DNA of 64,000 nucleotides from contig NZ_JAIOUV010000005.1 of the NCBI RefSeq assembly GCF_019931145.1, positions 124,001 to 188,000 of the forward strand, read 5' to 3'. This document shows positions 27,190-36,719 of this stretch, piece after piece. Each line of letters opens with the position of its first letter. The first letter of the stretch is position 1. This DNA comes from Marinicella meishanensis (lineage in GTDB: Bacteria; Pseudomonadota; Gammaproteobacteria; Xanthomonadales; Marinicellaceae). Made by a program: the position numbers and the translations under genes. Under the pieces are notes generated by a model. That model was not told where the DNA came from, searched no databases, and saw only the letters and a program-made list of their open reading frames with translations.

Positions 27190-30100
27190 TTGAAGCCATC
27201 ATCAAATGGTCGATTAAACAGCGTTTTTTGGTTTTGTTGGCCACATCATTCATCGTCATTGGCGGGGTGGTTGCGGTCAAAAACACACCGGTGGATGCCA
27301 TTCCAGATTTGTCAGATGTGCAAGTGATCATCAAAACCAGCTATCCCGGGCAATCGCCCCAAGTGGTTGAAGACCAAGTCACTTATCCACTGACCACCGC
27401 CATGCTGTCAGTGCCTGGCGCCCAAACCGTCCGGGGTTTTTCTTTTTTTGGTGATTCTTACATTTATGTCATCTTCAACGAAAACACCGATGTGTATTGG
27501 GCCCGTTCCAGGGTTTTGGAGTATTTGAATCAAGCAGCTGCCCAATTACCCGAGGGTGTGAAACCTGAATTGGGGCCGGATGCCAGCGGTGTGGGGTGGG
27601 TTTATATCTATGCCCTGACAGACCCGAGTCAGCAGCATGATCTCAGTGAATTGCGCAGTTTACAAGATTGGTTCTTAAGTTTTGAATTACAAACGGTCGA
27701 AGGCGTGGCTGAGGTGGCCACCCTGGGTGGTATGGTCAAACAATACCAGGTCGAAGTCGACCCCAACACCATCAGGGCCTTGAACATTCCTTTGAACCAC
27801 GTGGCCTTGGCCATCCAGCGCGGCAACCAGGAAGTGGGGGCTTCGGTGGTTGAGATGGCTGAAGCGGAATACATGATCAATGCCACCGGCTACATCAAAA
27901 ATCGCCAGGATCTTGAGCAGATACCCATTGGCTTGAATGATCAAGGCGTGCCCATTCTTTTACAAGACATCGCCACCATAAAGCTTGGGCCGCAGATGAG
28001 AAGGGGCCTGGCGGAACTGAATGGTGAAGGTGAAGTGGTCGGAGGCATTGTGGTCATGCGTTCAGGAGAAAATGCCCAAAGTGTGATTCAGCGGGTGCAG
28101 GAAAAATTACACAGTTTGCAAAAGAGTTTGCCTGAAGGGGTGGAGGTAATCACCGTTTATGACCGCAGTCAGCTGATCGAGCGGGCAGTCAATAACTTGT
28201 GGGAAAAGTTGTTGGAAGAGTTTGTGGTGGTGATTGGTGTTTGTGTCATCTTTTTGTTTCATGTCCGTTCTTCATTGGTTGCCATCATCAGTTTACCTGT
28301 GGGTATTTTGACCGCCTTCATTGTCATGCATTTTCAAGGGTTGAATGCCAACATCATGTCATTGGGTGGTATTGCCATTGCGATAGGTGCCATGGTTGAT
28401 GGTGCCATTGTCATGATAGAAAACATGCACAAGCACATGGAACAAACAGAATTGAATGAGCAAAATCGCTGGCAAGTGGTGGCCAAATCAGCCACTGAAG
28501 TGGGACCGGCCTTGTTTTTCAGTTTATTGATCATCACGGTGAGTTTTTTCCCGGTGTTTTCTCTGGAAGCACAAGAAGGGCGTTTGTTTGCGCCATTGGC
28601 GTTCACCAAAACCTATGCCATGGCAGGTGCTGCGGCCTTGGCAGTCACTTTGGTTCCCGTACTGATGGGGTATTTTGTCAGGGGCAAAATTCGGGCAGAG
28701 CACCAAAACCCACTCAATCGCTGGTTGACAGCGGTCTATCAGCCGGTGCTGAAAATGGGCTTGAGATGGCCGAGAACAGCGTTGTTGTTGGCGGCTGTGT
28801 TGTTGCTGATCAGTTATTGGCCGGCCAGCAAGATCGGCACCGAATTCATGCCCCAATTGGATGAAGGGGATCTGATGTATATGCCAACCACTTATCCAGG
28901 CATTGCCATCGGTGAAGCCCGGGAATTGTTGCAACACACCGATAAATTGATCAAAACAGTGCCTGAAGTTGAGCAAGTCTTTGGCAAAATCGGCAGGGCT
29001 GACACCGCCACGGATCCAGCCCCGTTGACCATGATTGAAACCTTCATTCGACTGAAACCGAAAAGTGAATGGCGAGCTGGGATGACGACCGATGACTTGA
29101 TCCGTGAATTGGATGCATTGGTCAACATCCCGGGTTTGACCAATGCTTGGGTGATGCCCATAAAAACCCGAATAGACATGCTGGCCACCGGCATCAAGAC
29201 ACCAGTGGGCATCAAAATTGCCGGCCCAGATTTGACCGTGATCCAAGACATCGGGCAAGACATTGAGCTGCTGCTGGCTGATCTCCAAGGCACCGCTTCG
29301 GTGTATGCCGAGCGGGTGTCAGGCGGGCGGTACCTCAAGCTTGACGTGGATCGACTGGCCGCAGCCCGTTATGGCTTGAATGTGGCTGACATCCAGCAGC
29401 ACATTGCTCTGGCAGTGGGTGGCAAGACCATTGCACACAGCGTCGAGAAGCTGGAAAGGTATCCCATCAACATCAGATTTCCACAACAACACAGGGCCAA
29501 TCCAGAAGCCATGATGGGCATGCCGTTGATCACCCCATCGGGGGCCCACATTGCCTTGGGAGAAGTGGTCAAGATATCCATTGAAGATGGCCCACCAGGC
29601 ATCAAAAGTGAAAATGCCCGAATCAACGGTTGGGTCTATGTTGACATCGAAAATATCGATGTGGGTCACTATGTGGCGCAAGCCAGAGAGTTGTTAGACA
29701 ACCGGCTGGAGTTACCGCCTGGTTATGCCATCAATTGGTCAGGCCAGTATGAATACATGCTGAGGGCGCAAGCCAAATTGATGTATCTGATACCCATCAC
29801 TCTGCTGATCATTGCTTTGCTGTTGTTTTTCAATTTCAAACGTTTAATGGAAGTGGCGATCATCATGGGCACATTACCTTTTGCCTTGGTTGGCAGCGTT
29901 TGGTTGATCTATGCTTTGGGTTTCAATTATTCAGTTTCCGTTGGGGTTGGTTTCATCGCTTTGGCTGGGGTGGCCGTTGAGGTTGGTGTCATCATGTTGA
30001 ATTTTCTCAATCGCAGCATGGCAGACATGCATCAACGATTGAGTAACCATGCTGAGCCCATCAGCGAACAACATTTGCAACAAGCGGTGCTGGCCGGATC

Positions 30101-30320
30101 CGTTATGCGGGTGCGCCCAGTGATGATGACATCATTATCAATCATAGTGGGATTGATGCCCATTATGCTGGGAGACGGCACTGGCTCTGAAGTCATGAGC
30201 CGCATAGCGGCACCCATGGTTGGTGGCATGTTCAGTGCATTGTTGTTAACCTTGATCATACTGCCGGTGATTTATTACCTGATCCACCGACCTCGGCAAG
30301 CACCATCAACCAGCCAATAA
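27186..30320 (+). CDS. cusA: CusA-type Cu(I)/Ag(I) RND efflux pump
   Basis: This 1044-residue inner-membrane proton antiporter is of the heavy-metal-efflux RND class. The three methionines that bind Cu(I)/Ag(I) in E. coli CusA are conserved with identical spacing: Met566 ('LMYMPTTYPG'), Met616 ('PAPLTMIET') and Met665 ('TRIDMLATG'). 'IAIGAMVDGAIVMIEN' supplies the TM4 proton-relay aspartate. These residues favour copper/silver over zinc/cobalt (CzcA). No P-type ATPase or two-component system lies beside it. Confidence 0.93.
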   Translation: MIEAIIKWSIKQRFLVLLATSFIVIGGVVAVKNTPVDAIPDLSDVQVIIKTSYPGQSPQVVEDQVTYPLTTAMLSVPGAQTVRGFSFFGDSYIYVIFNENTDVYWARSRVLEYLNQAAAQLPEGVKPELGPDASGVGWVYIYALTDPSQQHDLSELRSLQDWFLSFELQTVEGVAEVATLGGMVKQYQVEVDPNTIRALNIPLNHVALAIQRGNQEVGASVVEMAEAEYMINATGYIKNRQDLEQIPIGLNDQGVPILLQDIATIKLGPQMRRGLAELNGEGEVVGGIVVMRSGENAQSVIQRVQEKLHSLQKSLPEGVEVITVYDRSQLIERAVNNLWEKLLEEFVVVIGVCVIFLFHVRSSLVAIISLPVGILTAFIVMHFQGLNANIMSLGGIAIAIGAMVDGAIVMIENMHKHMEQTELNEQNRWQVVAKSATEVGPALFFSLLIITVSFFPVFSLEAQEGRLFAPLAFTKTYAMAGAAALAVTLVPVLMGYFVRGKIRAEHQNPLNRWLTAVYQPVLKMGLRWPRTALLLAAVLLLISYWPASKIGTEFMPQLDEGDLMYMPTTYPGIAIGEARELLQHTDKLIKTVPEVEQVFGKIGRADTATDPAPLTMIETFIRLKPKSEWRAGMTTDDLIRELDALVNIPGLTNAWVMPIKTRIDMLATGIKTPVGIKIAGPDLTVIQDIGQDIELLLADLQGTASVYAERVSGGRYLKLDVDRLAAARYGLNVADIQQHIALAVGGKTIAHSVEKLERYPINIRFPQQHRANPEAMMGMPLITPSGAHIALGEVVKISIEDGPPGIKSENARINGWVYVDIENIDVGHYVAQARELLDNRLELPPGYAINWSGQYEYMLRAQAKLMYLIPITLLIIALLLFFNFKRLMEVAIIMGTLPFALVGSVWLIYALGFNYSVSVGVGFIALAGVAVEVGVIMLNFLNRSMADMHQRLSNHAEPISEQHLQQAVLAGSVMRVRPVMMTSLSIIVGLMPIMLGDGTGSEVMSRIAAPMVGGMFSALLLTLIILPVIYYLIHRPRQAPSTSQ

Positions 30321-30387
30321 TGCGGTTTCTTTTTAGGCGCAAAACAGTGTATATTCAGGACCACAAGTAAATTCACGCAGATCAAGC

Positions 30388-31410
30388 ATGAAGCGAGAAA
30401 AAAACCACCAAGATAAATTGATCATCGGCGGTCAAAGCATCGCCCGGGGCGAGACTGCCAAAGTTCACATCCCCACGGTGAAATTGTATACCGACACCGA
30501 CATGTCAATTCCGGTGTATGTCAAACGCGGCAACAAACCTGGCCCCACTTTGTTTGTCAGTGGTGCCATCCATGGCGATGAACTCAATGGCATAGAAATC
30601 ATCTCGCGCTTGATCAAGAGCAAAGCCATCAATCGCCTCAAAGGCACCTTGATTGCAGTGCCCATTGTCAATGCCTTTGGGGTGTTGAACCAAAGTCGCT
30701 ATCTGCCTGACAGGCGCGATTTGAATCGCAGCTTTCCAGGGTCGGCCAAAGGCTCATTGGCTGGTCGCATTGCGCATTTGTTCATGCAGGAAGTGGTGGT
30801 CAAATGTGACTACGGCATTGACTTGCACACCGGTGCCATTCACCGCAGCAACCTGCCACAAATTCGGGCCAACCTGGATGATCCCACCACTTTGGCCATG
30901 GCTCAGGCTTTTGGGGTGCCGGTGTTGATCAACTCCAACCTGCGTGATGGGTCTTTGCGCGAATGTGCTGATGAACATGGCATCAACATGCTGCTGTATG
31001 AAGCCGGGCAGGCCTTGCGTTTTGATGAATTGTCGATCAAGGCGGGTCTGAAAGGCATCACCAATGTGATGCGCCACTTGAAGATGCTGCCCAAACTGAA
31101 AGGCAAGAAAAAACCATTCGAGCCTTTTGTGGCCACCGATAGCAAATGGGTGAGGGCGCCTGACAGCGGTTTTGTGCTGCACAAAAAACAGTTGGGTGAT
31201 CACGTCAAAGAGGGTGAGGTGTTGGCCGAAATCAAACAACCTTTGGGCGATGTGTCAACCCAATTGCGCAGCACCGCCAGTGGCATCATCATCGGCAAGC
31301 AAAACATCCCTCTGGTGCAAGAAGGTGAAGCGGTCTACCACATCGCTTATTTTCATAAGCCAAAAAAAGTCGAAGCCAGCATTGAAAACATGCAAGAAAC
31401 TTATGACTAA
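30388..31410 (+). CDS. M14-family succinylglutamate desuccinylase/aspartoacylase-like protein
   Basis: This 340-residue zinc hydrolase has 'GAIHGDELNG' (zinc His and Glu), 'RDLNRSFPG' and the second zinc histidine in 'IDLHTGA'. A C-terminal beta domain with a biotinyl-lipoyl-like turn ('LGDHVKEGEVLAEIKQPLGD') follows. The family contains AstE and aspartoacylase but also many uncharacterised deacylases, and no arginine-catabolism gene is nearby. It stands alone. Confidence 0.82.
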   Translation: MKREKNHQDKLIIGGQSIARGETAKVHIPTVKLYTDTDMSIPVYVKRGNKPGPTLFVSGAIHGDELNGIEIISRLIKSKAINRLKGTLIAVPIVNAFGVLNQSRYLPDRRDLNRSFPGSAKGSLAGRIAHLFMQEVVVKCDYGIDLHTGAIHRSNLPQIRANLDDPTTLAMAQAFGVPVLINSNLRDGSLRECADEHGINMLLYEAGQALRFDELSIKAGLKGITNVMRHLKMLPKLKGKKKPFEPFVATDSKWVRAPDSGFVLHKKQLGDHVKEGEVLAEIKQPLGDVSTQLRSTASGIIIGKQNIPLVQEGEAVYHIAYFHKPKKVEASIENMQETYD

Positions 31411-31426
31411 GACCAGTTAACAGGCC

Positions 31427-33469
31427 CTAAGCGGTTTGGTCAGCCATGAAGGCGATCAATTGCGCTTCGGTTAACGGTTTGGCAATGTGAAAGCCCTGCA
31501 CATAATCCACCCCAGATTGTTGTGCCAGGGCCAATTGTTCGGCCGTTTCAATGCCTTCCAAGATGGTTCGGTGGTTCAAGGTTTTGCTCATTTTCAAACA
31601 GGACTCGAACACTTGGGCACCCAAGGGGTCTTGTAGCTGATCACTGAAGTCAATGTCGTATTTGACCCCCTTGATGTGTAATTTGGACAACATCGACAGG
31701 GCCGAATAACCAGAACCAAAATCATCCAACAACACATCGATGCCTTGATCGGTCAAGATTTTCAGGTGCTCATTGATGATTTGTTCTTCAAACACCGCTT
31801 GATTTTCCAAAATCTCGATGCAAATCAAGTGGCTGCTTTGTGCCTGCATCTCAATGATTTCATCGATAAAGCCCCGGTCCAACAAGGAACTGGGTGAGAC
31901 GTTGATGGAAATGCTCAAATGCTGACAACTGCTGGGCCAACTTTGTGATTGGTTTACCGCTTGTTTCATCACCCAGCGGTCGATGTCAATGGCCAAGCCC
32001 ACTTCCGACAAGGCATTGATGAAAGTCGGTAAGTGCACTTCACCGTGTTCATCTTGCAAGCGCAGCAGGGCCTCCACTTTGACCACTTGGCCATTGCCGG
32101 CCGCCACGATTGGCTGGAAATACAGCATCAGTTGACCGTGCGATAATTGCAGCAGGAACTTATTGATTTGATTCTCGGTGGCCAAGTTTTGAATCAATGA
32201 TTGTTGATTGCGGTATTGCAAGGCTTGAATTTCACGGGTTTCCAGATTGAATTTGTCAACGAATTGATTGATCAAACTGGTGTTGATTTGGGTGCCTTCC
32301 CACATGCGCAAAAATTTCAAATACAGTAAGGTGCCGACGGTCAAGTTTAACACCTGCAAGACCACTGCCATCACATCGCCATCGGTGGCCAAATAGGCGT
32401 TCAACAACGGGGGTGTGGTCCAGGGCACCGCCACCACCACCGGCGATACCACCCCGATTGACATGAAAAAGGTGGTGTTCAAATGCAACAGGATGGGCAC
32501 GCAGATGAATGGCACAAACAAAAATGGGTTGAACACAATGGGCAAACCATAATGAATGATTTCTGAAATGTTAAATGTGCTTGGCAACAGCGACATCTTG
32601 GCCACTTTGCGGTGGCGGTTTTTGCGGGAAAACATCAGCACCGCCAAAATCAAACAAAAGGCCGAACCGGCGCCCCCAATGTCACTGAAAAAATAAGTAC
32701 CTGGCACATTGATGTTAGGGATCGGTTCTCCAGCCGCATGGGCGGCCTGATTGGCCGCAAAAGCCTCAAAATAGGGCGCTTGGGTGAAGGCAAATACATG
32801 GGAGGGGTTGACCCCAAAAAACCAGGTGATTTTGTACAAAAACTGCAGCAGGATCTGACCCAGCATGTGCTCAGAATTTTCAATTTTGAAAGTTTGGAAA
32901 AAGGCATCATGGGTCATCACATGCCACACCGATTCGAACAGCATGAACAGCACAAAAACCGCCACAAAAGTGAATAAAGTGGGCAGAATGTGGTTGAAGG
33001 TCTTGTTCAAGTGAAACGACATGAAATCGGCTTTGAACAGGTGCAAGCGGGGCTTCTGGCTGAAGTAACGCAACACCTTGGCCGTCAGGTAGCACAAGGG
33101 GATGGGGATGATCTTATAGTAGGTGGATTCTTTCATTTGCTCCAAGTTGCTGACTTCGGTGGAGACCGATAAGGTCAACAAACTGACACACAAAATGATC
33201 AATGAGGTCGGATCCACCTCCTTGCTTTTGGCAAAAGCCACGGCCAAGGCAATGGTGAATATCAGCGGGAAAAACAGATAAAAAGCGCTGTGGATGTCCC
33301 TGATGTAAGACACATAGGTGGCGCTCGTGAACAAGGACAAACCTTCGGCCACCATCAACAAAAAAGTGACCGTCAGGATCATCGGCACCATGGAAATGGA
33401 TGCCTCTTGTAATGCAATGATGCTGCCTTTTTTATTCAGACGATGTAACAGGGAACTGATGCGATGCAT
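31427..33469 (-). CDS. PTS-EIIC-like membrane domain fused to EAL phosphodiesterase
   Basis: The protein has about 680 residues. Residues 1-400 form 8-10 membrane helices with the pattern of the lactose/cellobiose EIIC permease ('FFGVNPSHVFAF', 'FSDIGGAGSAFCL', 'PIVFNPFLFVPF', 'VVAVPWTTPPLL'). After a coiled linker, an EAL domain (about 435-675) keeps the key residues of an active c-di-GMP phosphodiesterase: 'EALLR', 'SINVSPSSL', 'DDFGSGYSAL', 'EGIETAEQL' and 'VQGFHIAKPL'. No EIIA, EIIB or phosphorylation site is visible, so it is probably a sugar- or glycan-sensing c-di-GMP hydrolase. The ATG at 33469 is preferred over GTG 33487, but neither has a strong ribosome-binding site. Confidence 0.85.
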   Translation of the reverse strand: MHRISSLLHRLNKKGSIIALQEASISMVPMILTVTFLLMVAEGLSLFTSATYVSYIRDIHSAFYLFFPLIFTIALAVAFAKSKEVDPTSLIILCVSLLTLSVSTEVSNLEQMKESTYYKIIPIPLCYLTAKVLRYFSQKPRLHLFKADFMSFHLNKTFNHILPTLFTFVAVFVLFMLFESVWHVMTHDAFFQTFKIENSEHMLGQILLQFLYKITWFFGVNPSHVFAFTQAPYFEAFAANQAAHAAGEPIPNINVPGTYFFSDIGGAGSAFCLILAVLMFSRKNRHRKVAKMSLLPSTFNISEIIHYGLPIVFNPFLFVPFICVPILLHLNTTFFMSIGVVSPVVVAVPWTTPPLLNAYLATDGDVMAVVLQVLNLTVGTLLYLKFLRMWEGTQINTSLINQFVDKFNLETREIQALQYRNQQSLIQNLATENQINKFLLQLSHGQLMLYFQPIVAAGNGQVVKVEALLRLQDEHGEVHLPTFINALSEVGLAIDIDRWVMKQAVNQSQSWPSSCQHLSISINVSPSSLLDRGFIDEIIEMQAQSSHLICIEILENQAVFEEQIINEHLKILTDQGIDVLLDDFGSGYSALSMLSKLHIKGVKYDIDFSDQLQDPLGAQVFESCLKMSKTLNHRTILEGIETAEQLALAQQSGVDYVQGFHIAKPLTEAQLIAFMADQTA

Positions 33470-33574
33470 TGTTCGTAGGGCCCACACACTTCATAATTCG
33501 GGACATCAGTCTACCACAAAAATTGCTCGTAATATTTGCAATATATCGCACAGCAAAAATGTCGAAAACAGACT

Positions 33575-36529
33575 TTACTGACTGAACTTGAGACCAGCCA
33601 TGGTGGCCGCTGATTCGGCCATCTTGAACTGTCGGGTGCGAGAAGACCAAAAAGGGCGCAATTCATTCAACCATTGGCTCGATAACTCAGGCTCGGGCGC
33701 TGCTCCATTCTGTACTTGAACGGCCATCATGATTAATCTGACATGCACAGCAAGCGCCGTGTTTTGTTCAGGCGCAATCACTCCATCAAGCAGCTGTAAT
33801 GCCTTTGACGCCTGGCCTAATTGCAAATACATCCACATCAATTCAGCTTGTACAGCGGCATATTGCAGGCTGTGCTCGCCTGATTGACTGGCCTGCAATG
33901 GCAAGGCTGAATACAGGTGATCAATGGCCCGATCTGACTGGCCGTTGTGGTGTGCCACATGAGCCAGGACGAGGTGAGCCAAGACATTGTTGGCATTGGC
34001 TTTGAGGGCTTCTTGTGCTTGGTTAAAGGCTTGGTCAAGATTGCCTTGCATCAGCTGAATTTGGGCCAATTCAGCCTGCATGATGCTTTGGTTGAGAACA
34101 TGACTGACATTATCCAATGCCAATTCAAGGTGCCGTTGTGCCTCAGCCAGTTGGCCCACATGATAGAAGCTTTGTCCGATGGCTTCAGCTGCGTAGGCAA
34201 TTTCAGGCTGACTTTCTGCTTGTTGGGCCAATTGCAGTTCCTGCTGGAGCAGTGGAATGGCTTCGGCATAGCGGTTGAGGAATACCAAAGCGTTGCCTTT
34301 GTATTTCTGGATGGTGCGCAATAAATGGTGATCAGCACTGACCCTTTGTGTCAATATCGGGAGGTAACTGTTGGCCCGGTCCAAAGCGGCTTGATATTGC
34401 CCATCCCACAACAACACATAAGTGAGCAGCGTCCCAGCGTCCAAGGTTTTGAGGTGATCATGACCAAAGGTTTCGCTGCACCAATTAACCAAATCAAGAG
34501 CCTCCTCAATGGCGGCACTGCGGTCACTGCCATTCAGGATGAAAATGATGAACCGCCGGGCATTGAATTCAATCCTCAAATTGGGGTTGTCCAATTGTTG
34601 CGCCAATCGTTTGGCTGCATGCACCCGGGCCAAAGCCTCATCCAATGAGGCTTGATCACCAGTCTGTATCAGGTTAGAAGCCAATTCAACCAATTGCCAA
34701 GCGTATGCCTCAGATTGATGGCCAAAAAAACGTTCTGCAATGGTCAACAAACGCCTTTCAAAAGCAATGCTGGCATTGATTTCTCCTTTGCTGCGAAACA
34801 CCCCATCGGCTTGCAGCAGGATGATGGCTTGTGCTTCGTTGTGAGGAGGATCTACCGCTTGCATGGCCAAGTCAAAATGACTTTGTGCTTGTTCCAATTG
34901 TCCCAGCTCAACCAGGGTTTTGGACAATTTCAGATTCAAAACGGCCAATGGTAATGGTGTGGGGCGCTTGGTTTGGTTCCTCAGGCTGATCGCTTGGTGG
35001 TAGTTTTTCTCTGCGGCGGTGAAATTACCCACCGAATGATGCACATCTGCCAGATGTTCATACAAAGTCCATTGTAAAGAATTTTCCAGCCCCAATTCCC
35101 GCGCCCGATTGAACGCAGACCCACGCAACAATTCTTGGGCATCCAGTTTCTCTTCCAAACCCATGATCACTTGCTTGAGGGTGATTTGATCACGGTAATC
35201 TATGTTTTCTGGGTCGGCATTCAGCAAAATGTCACTGAGCATGGTTGAGACGGCGGCGGCATGCACCGATTCACGTTCGGCGTGCTGCAAAGCCCGCAAC
35301 GAAACCAACAAGCCAATGGTCAATGCCAACATCACCGCCAATACGGCTGAGGCCAAAAGTTTGTGTCGCCACAAGAGTTTTTTCAGTTTATAGGCCGTGG
35401 TGGGTGCTTGGGCCTCAACCGGCAAACCATTGAGATAACGCCGCAGATCAGTCTCCAAGGCGGAAGTTGATCCATACCGTTGTTCGGGGTCTTTGGCGAT
35501 GGCTTGCATCACGATGCTGCTCAAATCGCTTTTCAGTATGCGTTTGATTTCATGCACCGAACTGTGTCTTTGGGCGGCGATGCTTTGTTGGTTGTAGGCA
35601 TTTGATTTCAGCTTATGCAAAGGGGTGGGGGCAATGTGATGTCGAATGATTTCCTGCACCTGCTGGGGTGTTTTGTTGTTGAAGGTTTGCAAGTCAAACG
35701 GTAATGAACCCACCAACAACTCATACAACACCACCCCGAGCGAATACACATCGGTGCGGGTGTCCACCCCACCCGGCGTTGCCAAAGCCTGTTCCGGTGA
35801 CATGTAATAGGGGGTGCCGATGAAGGCACCCAGCTGGGTTTTGACGGTTTTTTCAGTCAGCTTCTGTGCAATTGACTTGGCCACCCCAAAGTCGATGATT
35901 TTGACCTGCGGCAGACCGTCATTTTCGGTGACCAGGATGTTGCCGGGTTTGAGGTCGCGGTGCAAGATGCCTTTTTGGTGTGCATGCAACACCCCTTGGC
36001 AGGCCTGGATCACCAATTCAATGCGCTGTTCAATGGTCAGTTGATGGCGATTGGCATATGCGGTGATGGTTTCGCCAGTCACATACTCCATCACAAAATA
36101 GGGCCGGCCTTGGTCTGTGGCACCGGCATCATAAACGGCCGCCACGTGGGGGTGTGACATCATTGCCAGGGCCTGGCGTTCTTGCTCAAATCGCGACAAG
36201 ACCTCTTGGGTGTCCATGCCCAAACGCACCACTTTGAGGGCCACTTGGCGTTGAATGGGTTGGGTTTGTTCGACCAAAAACACCGTGCCCATGCCACCAT
36301 GTCCCAGCTCTTGTTTGATCCGGTATGGACCAATGGCATCGCCTAGGCTGAAATCCAATGGCACCATCGAGTCTGTGGCTGACAGCTGATCAGGCTGCAG
36401 CAAGGCCGTGACTTGCGCGGCCAAGTCAGGGTCGTGCTGGGTATGTTCTTGGATGTATGCAGCCCGTTCAGAAGCGGGCAGTTGGGTGGCCGCGGTGACC
36501 AAAGTTTCTATCGACGGTATGTCTGGCAT
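33575..36529 (-). CDS. Transmembrane Ser/Thr protein kinase with C-terminal TPR domain
   Basis: The protein has 984 residues. The kinase domain covers about 65-345, with 'GHGGMG' (P-loop), 'ALKVV' Lys, 'HRDLKPGN' and 'DFG' all intact and an activation loop ending 'GTPYYMSPEQA', so it should be active. A membrane helix at about 386-410 ('SAVLAVMLALTIGLLVSL') follows, then about 550 residues of TPR-like repeats outside the cytoplasm. This layout is common in Xanthomonadales-type bacteria with sigma-factor or stress regulation. No partner phosphatase or ECF sigma gene is adjacent. I took the second ATG, which starts 'MPDIPSIE'. Confidence 0.92.
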   Translation of the reverse strand: MPDIPSIETLVTAATQLPASERAAYIQEHTQHDPDLAAQVTALLQPDQLSATDSMVPLDFSLGDAIGPYRIKQELGHGGMGTVFLVEQTQPIQRQVALKVVRLGMDTQEVLSRFEQERQALAMMSHPHVAAVYDAGATDQGRPYFVMEYVTGETITAYANRHQLTIEQRIELVIQACQGVLHAHQKGILHRDLKPGNILVTENDGLPQVKIIDFGVAKSIAQKLTEKTVKTQLGAFIGTPYYMSPEQALATPGGVDTRTDVYSLGVVLYELLVGSLPFDLQTFNNKTPQQVQEIIRHHIAPTPLHKLKSNAYNQQSIAAQRHSSVHEIKRILKSDLSSIVMQAIAKDPEQRYGSTSALETDLRRYLNGLPVEAQAPTTAYKLKKLLWRHKLLASAVLAVMLALTIGLLVSLRALQHAERESVHAAAVSTMLSDILLNADPENIDYRDQITLKQVIMGLEEKLDAQELLRGSAFNRARELGLENSLQWTLYEHLADVHHSVGNFTAAEKNYHQAISLRNQTKRPTPLPLAVLNLKLSKTLVELGQLEQAQSHFDLAMQAVDPPHNEAQAIILLQADGVFRSKGEINASIAFERRLLTIAERFFGHQSEAYAWQLVELASNLIQTGDQASLDEALARVHAAKRLAQQLDNPNLRIEFNARRFIIFILNGSDRSAAIEEALDLVNWCSETFGHDHLKTLDAGTLLTYVLLWDGQYQAALDRANSYLPILTQRVSADHHLLRTIQKYKGNALVFLNRYAEAIPLLQQELQLAQQAESQPEIAYAAEAIGQSFYHVGQLAEAQRHLELALDNVSHVLNQSIMQAELAQIQLMQGNLDQAFNQAQEALKANANNVLAHLVLAHVAHHNGQSDRAIDHLYSALPLQASQSGEHSLQYAAVQAELMWMYLQLGQASKALQLLDGVIAPEQNTALAVHVRLIMMAVQVQNGAAPEPELSSQWLNELRPFWSSRTRQFKMAESAATMAGLKFSQ

Positions 36530-36719
36530 GGAAAACCCCACAACATTTGAATGTTGGTATTGCTTGTATTTATTTTAGCACTGAATCACCCACCATGCTG
36601 CGGGGTACTTGGTGACCGGGCAGGGCGCTCACTTCGACTGGTTGTTCAAGTTGTGCTTTGTATGACACATGGCAGTGGATATTCACGGCTGAAATTGGTA
36701 TCTTATTGAAGATTCAAAA

